Translations under genes and position numbers: made by a program | Notes under the pieces: generated by a model | The model's database searches: none | What the model was told of the DNA's origin: nothing | What the model saw: the letters and a program-made list of their open reading frames with translations, nothing else | Source: JAXMHB01 sp046346965 | Lineage (GTDB): Bacteria > Pseudomonadota > Gammaproteobacteria > Xanthomonadales > SZUA-5 | Reading direction: 5' to 3' | Assembly: GCA_046346965.1 (NCBI GenBank) | Contig: JAXMHB010000024.1 | Span: 1 to 46,067, forward strand | DNA length: 46,067 nucleotides | Shown here: positions 39,826-46,067 of the stretch, in pieces | How positions within the stretch are numbered: the stretch's first letter is position 1 | How the letters are laid out: each line of letters opens with the position of its first letter

Positions 39826-42225
39826 ATGCTCAAGCTCGTCAATCACCGCCGTCGCCTGGGTCTGTGGGCCGGCGCCATCCTCAGCCTGGGTCTGACGCTG
39901 GCCGCCGCGCTGACGGTGTTCGCGGCGCTCGATGCCGTGATGCTGCGACCGCTGCCCTATCCCGCCCAGGAACAGCTCAAGCGCGTGCTGCGCGCGCAGG
40001 GGCCGGAGCGCGTCGGCCCGCCGGTGTCTGGCCCGGCCTTTCGCGATATCGAGGCGCAGCAAACTGCCTTTGCCGCGATCAGTGCCTATAGCGACACCAG
40101 TCTGATCATCACCGGCCGCGAGGGCGCCGAGCGCTGGCTCGGAGCCTCGGTGTCCGGGCACTATTTCGACGTCATCGGCTTGCCGCCGGCACTGGGACGC
40201 GGCATCACCGTGGCCGATGAAGCCGAGTCAGCCGCGCGCGTCGTGGTGCTCTCGCACCAGCGCTGGACCGAGCACTATCGCAGCGATCCGGGCGTGCTGG
40301 GACAGACGCTGATCATCGACGGCCAGCCGCATACCATCGTCGGCGTCACCCATCCGCAGCAGCGCCTGCCGGGACGCGCCGAGGCGGCCGTGCCGCTGCG
40401 CTTGGGGGCGGACGGTGGTGGTCGCGGCAACAACTATCTGCTGCTGCTGGGCCGGCTCAAGGACGGCATCAGCGAGGCGCAGGCGCAGACCGAGTTCGAT
40501 CAAATCGCCGAGCGCCTCGCGCAGGCCTATCCGGACAACCATGCGCAGCTGCATTTCGCCATCCAGGATTTGCGCGAGTCGATGGTGGCGCCGGCACGCG
40601 ACGGCTTGATGGTGCTGCTGGCGGCGATCAGCCTGTTGCTGCTGGTCGGCTCCGCCAGCTTCATCAACCTGCTGCTGGCCGACCACGCCGCCCGCCAGCG
40701 CGAGTTCGCCACGCGCGTCGCGCTGGGATGCAGCGAGCTGCGCCTGCTGCTGGCGGCACTGCGCGAGGCCGCCGCGCTGGTGGCGCTGGCGGCGCTGGTG
40801 GGCCTGGCCGCCGGTGCGCTGGCGATGCGCGCGCTGCCGCAGTGGTTGCTCGGGGCGCGCGAGTTGGCGATCTGGCCCACCGCTGGCCTGGCGCTGCTGG
40901 CGGTGGCGGGCGTGATCGCGGTCGGCGCCGGGCTGCTGGTGGGCGTCCACACCTTGCGCGCCATTCGCGGCAACAGCCTGACCCGCAGCACGCGCGGCGC
41001 CAGCGCCGATGCTGCCCGCCAGCGCACGCGGCAACTGCTGGTGGTCGCGCAGATCGCGTTGTCGCTGGTGCTGATGATCGGCGCCGGGCTGATGACCCAG
41101 AGCATGCAGCAGCTGCTGCGCCAGGATCCGGGCTTTGACACCCGCAATCTGCACGCGCTGCGGCTGACGCTGCCGCCCGAGCTGCTGCAAACGCCGCCGC
41201 CGGTGGCCGCGGGCGTCGATCCCGGCGCCGGCCCGTCCGGCCAGTTCCTGCTGCAGCTGGAAGAGCGCCTGCAGCAGAGCGCCGGGATCCAGGCCGCGGG
41301 CGTGGTGTCGCGGGCACCGCTGGTTGATGGCGGCGGTACCAACTCCGGCTTCAGCATCGAGGGCGAAGCGGCGCCGGCCGAGGGCGCCGAACCGCTGGTC
41401 GAAGTGCGCGCGGCGACGCCCGGCTATTTCGCCGCGATCGGCACGCCGCTGCGCGCGGGCGTCGGTTTTGCGCGTACCGCGGTCGATCCGCGTGCGCGTC
41501 GCACCGTGGTCAATGAAGCGCTGGTGCGCGGCTACATCCACCAGCGCGAGGCGCTCGGCGCCAAGGTCTTGCTCGGCGATATGGCGCTCGAGATCCAGGG
41601 CGTCGTCGCCGACGCCCGCCAGGACGGTCCGGATCGGGCCGTGCGTCCCGAGATGTATCTGAGCTATCTGGACTGGCCGGTCGACAGCAACGCCGTGCTG
41701 GTGGTGCGCAGCGAGCTGCCGTCCGCGGATCTGCTGACACTGGTGCGCAGCACGGTGGCGGCTTTGCGCAGCGATGTGCCGGTCTACGATCTGCAGCATT
41801 TCGACGACGCTGCCGCCGCCTGGACCGCCCAGCGCGCCTTCTTGATGACGCTGATGCAGTACTTTGGCACCGCGGCGCTGGCGATCGCGATGGTCGGTTT
41901 GTATGCGCTGTTCGCCAATGCCATTGCGCTGCGCCAGATCGAGTTCGGTATCCGTCAGGCGCTCGGCGCCACGCCGTCCAGCGTGATTGGCGTGGTCTTC
42001 CGCGAGGGCCTGCAAGTGGCGCTGGCCGGCGTCGCCGTCGGAGCCGTGGCAGCGCTTTTCGTCGGGCGCTTGTACGAGAGCATGCTCTACGGCATCAGCG
42101 CCCGCGATCCCCTGATCTATGTCGCTCTGGCCGGCGCCTTGCTCATCGCCTCGCTGCTGAGCGTTGCGCTGCCGGCCTGGCGCGCGGCGCGCAGCTCACC
42201 GATGCAGGCCCTGCGCAGTGAATGA
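39826..42225 (+). CDS. Duplicated FtsX/MacB-type ABC permease, third
   Basis: This is the third paralog, 799 aa. It begins MLKLVNHRRRLGLWAGAILS with an N-terminal helix, then the periplasmic domain, the FtsX block AAISLLLLVGSASFINLLLA, the second half at about 400 (LLVVAQIALSLVLMIGAGLM) and the final block ALRQIEFGIRQALGATPSSV. GAGGAG lies just before the stop of the upstream gene and serves this ATG. The three permeases are divergent from one another, so the duplication is old and the copies may form a mixed complex. Confidence 0.87.
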   Translation: MLKLVNHRRRLGLWAGAILSLGLTLAAALTVFAALDAVMLRPLPYPAQEQLKRVLRAQGPERVGPPVSGPAFRDIEAQQTAFAAISAYSDTSLIITGREGAERWLGASVSGHYFDVIGLPPALGRGITVADEAESAARVVVLSHQRWTEHYRSDPGVLGQTLIIDGQPHTIVGVTHPQQRLPGRAEAAVPLRLGADGGGRGNNYLLLLGRLKDGISEAQAQTEFDQIAERLAQAYPDNHAQLHFAIQDLRESMVAPARDGLMVLLAAISLLLLVGSASFINLLLADHAARQREFATRVALGCSELRLLLAALREAAALVALAALVGLAAGALAMRALPQWLLGARELAIWPTAGLALLAVAGVIAVGAGLLVGVHTLRAIRGNSLTRSTRGASADAARQRTRQLLVVAQIALSLVLMIGAGLMTQSMQQLLRQDPGFDTRNLHALRLTLPPELLQTPPPVAAGVDPGAGPSGQFLLQLEERLQQSAGIQAAGVVSRAPLVDGGGTNSGFSIEGEAAPAEGAEPLVEVRAATPGYFAAIGTPLRAGVGFARTAVDPRARRTVVNEALVRGYIHQREALGAKVLLGDMALEIQGVVADARQDGPDRAVRPEMYLSYLDWPVDSNAVLVVRSELPSADLLTLVRSTVAALRSDVPVYDLQHFDDAAAAWTAQRAFLMTLMQYFGTAALAIAMVGLYALFANAIALRQIEFGIRQALGATPSSVIGVVFREGLQVALAGVAVGAVAALFVGRLYESMLYGISARDPLIYVALAGALLIASLLSVALPAWRAARSSPMQALRSE

Positions 42226-42244
42226 CACCCACCAAGGAATGCCC

Positions 42245-42910
42245 ATGATTCACCTGGAGAAACTGGAAAAGTCCGTGCCCGCCGGCCAGGGCCGGCATTG
42301 GTTGCTGCGGCAGATACAGCTGGACGTGCGCGCCGGCGAGTTCGTCGCCATCACCGGGCCGTCCGGGGCCGGCAAGAGCACGCTGCTGTCGATCCTCGGC
42401 CTGATGGACAGCGAGTTCAGCGGCCAGTACCTGCTCGACGGCAAAGCCGTGCACGAGCTGCCGGCCAAGGCGCGGCAGGCACTGCAACGCGAGGCGATCG
42501 GCTTCATCTTCCAGCAGTACCACCTGATCGACGATCTGACCGTCGCCGAGAACCTGGACCTGCCGCTGTCCTATCGCAACATCCCGGGCAGCGAGCGCAA
42601 GGCGCGCGTGGCCGACATCCTCGATCGCTTCCAGATCGTCGGCAAGAAAGACCTCTACCCGCGCCAGCTATCCGGCGGCCAGCAGCAGCTGGTCGCGGTG
42701 GCACGCGCCACCATCACCCGGCCCAAAGTGCTGCTGGCGGATGAACCCACCGGCGCGCTGCACAGCAGCCAGGGGCAGATGATCATGGACCTCTTGAGCG
42801 AATTGAATCGCGAGGGCGCGACCATCCTGATGGTCACCCACAACCAGGAGAACGCCGCGCGCGCCGGGCGTCGCGTCGGGCTGATGGACGGCTGGCTCAG
42901 CGAGGGCTGA
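42245..42910 (+). CDS. Second ABC transporter ATPase of the operon
   Basis: The 221-aa nucleotide-binding protein has Walker A TGPSGAGKSTLLSILGLMD, Q loop FIFQQYHLIDD, signature LSGGQQQLVAVARA, Walker B VLLADEPTGALHS and switch His MVTHNQ. The D loop reads ALHSSQG where the first ATPase has NLDSKNG, so the D-loop Asp is replaced by His. AAGGAA sits 6 bases before the ATG at 42245; an ATG at 42239 is too close to it. It may form a heterodimer with the first ATPase or serve a different permease of the set. Confidence 0.92.
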   Translation: MIHLEKLEKSVPAGQGRHWLLRQIQLDVRAGEFVAITGPSGAGKSTLLSILGLMDSEFSGQYLLDGKAVHELPAKARQALQREAIGFIFQQYHLIDDLTVAENLDLPLSYRNIPGSERKARVADILDRFQIVGKKDLYPRQLSGGQQQLVAVARATITRPKVLLADEPTGALHSSQGQMIMDLLSELNREGATILMVTHNQENAARAGRRVGLMDGWLSEG

Positions 42911-43020
42911 GCAAGGCGAGGGCATCGGCTGCGGCGCGCGTATCGGCGCGGCCGCAGGGACGCGCGTCCAGACGGCGCGGCTTCGCTATGCTTGCCGCCC
43001 TCGCCCCGTACAGCCTTGCC

Positions 43021-45159
43021 ATGAATCGCTTGCGTCCTGCTCTGTTGTCTTTGTGGATCTCCCTGATGCTGGGTGCGCCCTGCGCGGCCGAAACGCCGGC
43101 GAATGCCGATGCCGCGAAGCCGGCGGAAGGCCTGTTGACCGGGCCGCTGAACATGCATTCGGTGCCGGTGGCCGGCAATCCGGCGACCACGCCGACGGCC
43201 CTGCCGATCACCCGCGGCATCGACGCCAAGAACTTCGATCCTGAGGTCCCGGCCTGCTCGGACTTCTTCGCGCATGCCAATGGCGGCTGGCTGAAAGCCA
43301 ATCCGATTCCGGCCGATCAGACCTCCTGGGGCACCTTCACGCTGCTGCAGGAACAGAACATCCAGCGCCTGCACGAGCTGCTGGACGCGGCACAGGGCGG
43401 CGAGCGTGCGGCCGGCAGTGATGCCCAGCTGGTCGGTGACTTCTATGCCGCGGCGCTCGACAAGCAGCGCGCCGACGAGCTGGCCGCGCAGCCGATCTGG
43501 CCGCTGCTGGCCGAGGTGGCCAAAGTGGAAACGCCGGAACAGCTGGTCGAGTACATCCGCCGCGCCCATCGCGACGGCGATGAACTGCTGTTCGCGCTCG
43601 ACGTCGAGTCGGATTTCAAGCAGCCGATGCAGACCTTCCTGTACGTCAGTCAGGGCGGGCTCGGGCTGCCGGATCGCGATTACTACCTGCGCACCGATCA
43701 GGACTCGCTGGACCTGATGGAGATCTACGAGGCGCATGTCTCGCGCGTGATGCAGCTGGCAGGCGTGTCGAAGATGATGGCGCAGGCCGCCGCCGAAAGC
43801 GTGCGCACCATCGAAACCCGGCTGGCCAAGGCATCGCTGTCGCGCGTCGAGCAGCGTGATACCGCCAATCAATACGCGCCACTGACGCTGGCCGCGGCCG
43901 ACAAGCTGATGCCGGCCTGGCACTGGAAGGCTTATTTCGACACCCTGGGACTGGGCAAGGTAGAGCGCTTCTCGTTGACCAGCCCGACCTTCTTCACCGA
44001 GGTCAACGCGATGTTGACCGAGATTCCGATGGAGCAGTGGCGCGACTACCTCAACTGGAACATCGTGCGGCGCTACTCGCCGTACCTGGGCGAGGGCTTC
44101 GTCGATGCCGATTTCATGTTCTACCAGAGCAAACTGCGCGGTCAGCAGACCCAGCGCGAGCGCTGGAAAACCATGGTAGACCTGACCAGCGAGCAGCTCG
44201 GTGAGCCGCTCGGCAAGCTCTACGTCGCCAAGTACTTTCCGCCGGAGGCCAAGGCGCAAGCGCTGGAGCTGATCGGCGATCTGAAGACCGCGCTGCGCGC
44301 CCGTCTGGAGAAGCTGGCGTGGATGAGCGAGCCGACGCGCAAGCAGGCGCTGGAGAAGCTGGCCGCATTCACGCCGAAGATCGGCTATCCGGATCAGTGG
44401 TACGACTACTCCAGCCTGGAGATCAAGCCGGATGATCTGGTCGGCAATCTGCGCCGCATCGCCGCCTTCGAGCGCAAGCGCGAGCTGGCGCGCCTGGACA
44501 AGCCGACCGACCGTCTGCAGTGGGGCATGTCGCCGCAGACCATCAACGCCTACTACAACCCGCTGCTCAACGAGATCGTGTTCCCGGCGGCCATCCTGCA
44601 GCCGCCGCTGTTCGACATCGACGCCGATCCGGCCTTGAACTACGGCGGCATCGGCGCCGTGATCGGCCACGAGATGGTGCACGGCTTTGATGATCAGGGC
44701 AGCCAGTACGATGCCAAAGGCCAGTTGCGCGATTGGTGGACGGCCAAGGATCGCAAGCAGTTCAACGAGCGCACCGCGCAGCTGGTGGCGCAGTACAACG
44801 GCTACCAATTGCACGGCATCAACGTCAACGGCGAGCTGACCTTGGGCGAGAACATCGCCGATCTGGGCGGCGTGACCGTCGCCTACGACGCCTTGCAGGC
44901 GCGCCTGCAGCGCACACCGGTGGAGCCGATCGACGGCCTCAGCCAAGCGCAGCGCTTCTTCCTGTCCTGGGCCCAGGGCTGGCGTCGCGCCATGCGGCCG
45001 GAAGCGGTCAAGCTGCGTCTGCGCACCGATCCGCATTCGCCGGCGGAGTTCCGCACCAACGGTCCGCTGGCCAATATCCCGGCCTTTGCCGAAGCCTACC
45101 AGTGCAAGGAAGGCGACAGCATGATGCGCACCGGCAAGGACCGGGTGGCGATCTGGTGA
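43021..45159 (+). CDS. Secreted M13-family zinc metallopeptidase (PepO/neprilysin type)
   Basis: The 712-aa product has an N-terminal signal peptide (MNRLRPALLSLWISLMLGAP). The zinc site is HEMVH with Glu at about residue 551 (GAVIGHEMVHGFDD), and the third ligand lies in GENIADLGGV at about residue 610. The substrate-binding NAYYNP precedes FPAAILQPPLF. The final residues are DRVAIW, like the conserved C-terminal Trp of the family but without the usual Cys. These enzymes cleave short peptides in the periplasm. The start at 43021 gives the signal peptide; an ATG at 42988 would bury it. It follows the transporter operon by 110 bp, so any shared job, such as peptide turnover or export, is speculative. 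Confidence 0.93.
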   Translation: MNRLRPALLSLWISLMLGAPCAAETPANADAAKPAEGLLTGPLNMHSVPVAGNPATTPTALPITRGIDAKNFDPEVPACSDFFAHANGGWLKANPIPADQTSWGTFTLLQEQNIQRLHELLDAAQGGERAAGSDAQLVGDFYAAALDKQRADELAAQPIWPLLAEVAKVETPEQLVEYIRRAHRDGDELLFALDVESDFKQPMQTFLYVSQGGLGLPDRDYYLRTDQDSLDLMEIYEAHVSRVMQLAGVSKMMAQAAAESVRTIETRLAKASLSRVEQRDTANQYAPLTLAAADKLMPAWHWKAYFDTLGLGKVERFSLTSPTFFTEVNAMLTEIPMEQWRDYLNWNIVRRYSPYLGEGFVDADFMFYQSKLRGQQTQRERWKTMVDLTSEQLGEPLGKLYVAKYFPPEAKAQALELIGDLKTALRARLEKLAWMSEPTRKQALEKLAAFTPKIGYPDQWYDYSSLEIKPDDLVGNLRRIAAFERKRELARLDKPTDRLQWGMSPQTINAYYNPLLNEIVFPAAILQPPLFDIDADPALNYGGIGAVIGHEMVHGFDDQGSQYDAKGQLRDWWTAKDRKQFNERTAQLVAQYNGYQLHGINVNGELTLGENIADLGGVTVAYDALQARLQRTPVEPIDGLSQAQRFFLSWAQGWRRAMRPEAVKLRLRTDPHSPAEFRTNGPLANIPAFAEAYQCKEGDSMMRTGKDRVAIW

Positions 45160-45261
45160 CGCGCGCGGCGGCCGCCCTCGCGGCCACCGCTGCGGGCCGT
45201 GGGGACTGTAGCTCACGATCGTCCAGGCCGATCGGAAGGGCGGGTCTTGATCTGGCGCAAA

Positions 45262-45311
45262 GCCGGCCAGGATGGCCGGCCTAAGCTGCTGCGACCACAC
45301 AGTCGCAGCAG
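45262..45311. promoter_or_regulatory. Two hairpins before the DUF3149-like gene
   Basis: GCCGGCCA-GGA-TGGCCGGC (45262-45280) is a perfect 8-bp hairpin, probably ending upstream transcription. CTGCTGCGAC-CACACA-GTCGCAGCAG (45286-45311) is a perfect 10-bp hairpin. Its 3' arm reaches the first G of the GGAG ribosome site of the next gene. Confidence 0.6.
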
Positions 45312-45320
45312 GAGCTTGCC

Positions 45321-45446
45321 ATGCGCATCGTCCAGGAATTGCTGACCAGCACCGAGGGTCAGTTCGCCATCGCCGTGATCGGATTCATGCTGGTCATGGG
45401 CGCTTACATGTTGGTCGCGGGTCTGCGCAAATCCAAGGGTGGCTAG
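45321..45446 (+). CDS. Small membrane protein, DUF3149-like (41 aa)
   Basis: MRIVQELLTSTEGQFAIAVI begins the protein; a single membrane helix (about 14-35, FAIAVIGFMLVMGAYMLVAG) and a basic end LRKSKGG complete it. The pattern LL(T)S..G...AVIGFML matches DUF3149, a family of tiny inner-membrane proteins of unknown role. CAGGAG lies 7 bases before the ATG. Confidence 0.7.
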   Translation: MRIVQELLTSTEGQFAIAVIGFMLVMGAYMLVAGLRKSKGG

Positions 45447-45483
45447 GCTCAGGCGCCGATGGCCTCGTCCTCAATAGGAATGC

Positions 45484-45512
45484 TTGTCATTTAGATTAAC
45501 CCTTCCTATGCT
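45484..45512 (+). promoter_or_regulatory. Sigma-70-type promoter with possible Fur site
   Basis: TTGTCA (45484-45489) and TATGCT (45507-45512) are 17 bp apart, upstream of the receptor gene. The overlapping AATGCTTGTCATTTAGAT is a weak match to a Fur box, as expected for an iron-uptake gene, but the match is poor and Fur control is inference. Confidence 0.5.
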
Positions 45513-45533
45513 CCGCCGACTTCTCGCGGAGCG

Positions 45534-46067
45534 ATGCCTGTGCGCCCTTGTGACTGCTGTCTCGCCGTTGTCGCCTCCCTGGCCGCCTGGTCGGTCAGCG
45601 CCGCGCCTGCGGCGGGTGAGAAGCGCGAATTGGCGCGGGTGGAGGTGATCGGCAACAGCGAGGCCCAGCAGCGCGAACCGGGTAGCGCCAGCGTGGTCGA
45701 TGCCGAGGAGATCCGTTCGGCGCGCGTGTACTCGGTCAGCGAGGCGCTGCGCAAGGTCGCCGGCGTGGTCACCCGCGATGAGGAAGGCTTTGGCATCCGC
45801 CCGAACATCGGCATCCGTGGACTCAATCCCACGCGCTCGACCAAGGTGCTGCTGCTGGAAGACGGCATCCCGGCGGCCTATGCGCCCTACGGCGACAACG
45901 CCAGCTACTACCACGCGCCGGTGGATCGCTACGAGCGCATCGAAGTGCTGAAGGGCGTGGGCATGCTGGCTTTCGGCCCGCAGACCATTGGCGGCGTGAT
46001 CAACTACATCACGCCGGACCCGCCCGAGGACTATGAAGCGCTGGTGGCACTGACCGCGGGCAATCGG
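45534..46067 (+). CDS. FecA-like TonB-dependent receptor (5' part, runs off window)
   Basis: The first 178 residues are present. A signal peptide (MPVRPCDCCLAVVASLAAWS, cleaved near AAPA) is followed by a TonB-box-like region (ARVEVIGN). The plug domain then carries SVSEALRKVAGVVTRDEEGF, IGIRGLNPTRSTKVLLLEDG and IPAAYAPYGDNASYYHAPVD. The last of these is close to what I know of FecA, the ferric-citrate receptor. The beta-barrel lies beyond the window. GGAG sits 5 bases before the ATG. Substrate assignment is by similarity of the plug only. Confidence 0.88.
   Translation, partial: MPVRPCDCCLAVVASLAAWSVSAAPAAGEKRELARVEVIGNSEAQQREPGSASVVDAEEIRSARVYSVSEALRKVAGVVTRDEEGFGIRPNIGIRGLNPTRSTKVLLLEDGIPAAYAPYGDNASYYHAPVDRYERIEVLKGVGMLAFGPQTIGGVINYITPDPPEDYEALVALTAGNR

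Noticed and set aside
40228..42015. 595-codon minus-strand open frame opposite the third permease
   Set aside because: It has the same antisense composition bias; the permease on the plus strand is clear.
42655..45300. 881-codon minus-strand open frame opposite the M13 peptidase
   Set aside because: It mirrors the codon bias of the peptidase gene and lacks any family signal or ribosome site.
45508..45570. Earlier ATG at 45508 as the receptor start
   Set aside because: It is in a different frame from the FecA-like sequence and overlaps the predicted -10; the ATG at 45534 is in frame and has GGAG upstream.

Overview
The window looks like a chromosomal segment of a high-GC gammaproteobacterium, most likely of the order Lysobacterales (Xanthomonadales) and near Rhodanobacteraceae. 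That placement is inference. It rests on the high GC, the 16S and 23S sequences, the orphan general-secretion ATPase, the HlyD/MacB-like/duplicated-permease transporter operon and the FecA-like receptor. I cannot name a species without a database search.

Layout. (1) 1-1962: an IS21-family element (istA/istB) whose left end lies outside the window. (2) 1963-4373: non-coding repeat DNA. It holds four long hairpin modules, a lone IS21-type terminus and about 30 degenerate 21-22-bp units. (3) 4374-15.8 kb: an accessory island. A Mrr-like/NACHT defence-type gene is cut off and joined tail to tail to a truncated MuB-like gene. Behind it lies a leftward-reading element: MuB, MuA-type DDE transposase, Toprim primase fragment, three very small genes and a C4-like structured leader. 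A second, different IS21 element (about 9542-12074) follows, then further small genes, an excisionase-like HTH protein, a Mor-family activator with a duplicated domain, an AlpA-like regulator, a triple operator and a 200-aa protein. Repeats resembling transposase-binding sites sit at the outer end. No capsid or tail genes are seen. (4) 15.9-17.9 kb: a GspE-like ATPase and a secreted PilN/GspL-like protein. (5) 17.9-19.05 kb: a second repeat tract that carries, in inverse orientation, one module of the tract at 2-3.1 kb. (6) 19.1-22.2 kb: a zincin-like hypothetical gene, then a leftward GNAT-minC-minD-minE operon for division-site placement. (7) 22.4-24.25 kb: a DesK/LiaS-type histidine kinase and a NarL-type regulator. 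(8) uvrA on the minus strand. (9) 27.3-32.7 kb: a complete rRNA operon (promoter, boxA, 16S, tRNA-Ile, tRNA-Ala, 23S, 5S, terminator) with RNase III processing stems. (10) 33-42.9 kb: an adaptor, an ATPase, three large duplicated FtsX/MacB-type permeases and a second ATPase. The operon sits behind a strong sigma-54 promoter match placed so that the transcript would be nearly leaderless. (11) 43-46 kb: a secreted M13 metallopeptidase, a 41-aa DUF3149-like membrane protein and the start of a FecA-like TonB-dependent receptor.

The core genes look intact and ordinary. The novelty lies in the island at 5.5-15.8 kb, which pairs a Mu-type transposition pair with regulators and a primase typical of P4-like satellites, and in the two related repeat tracts. 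The island's small genes are coupled by repeated 4-bp ATGA/GTGA overlaps, which supports them as real genes although most have no recognisable family.
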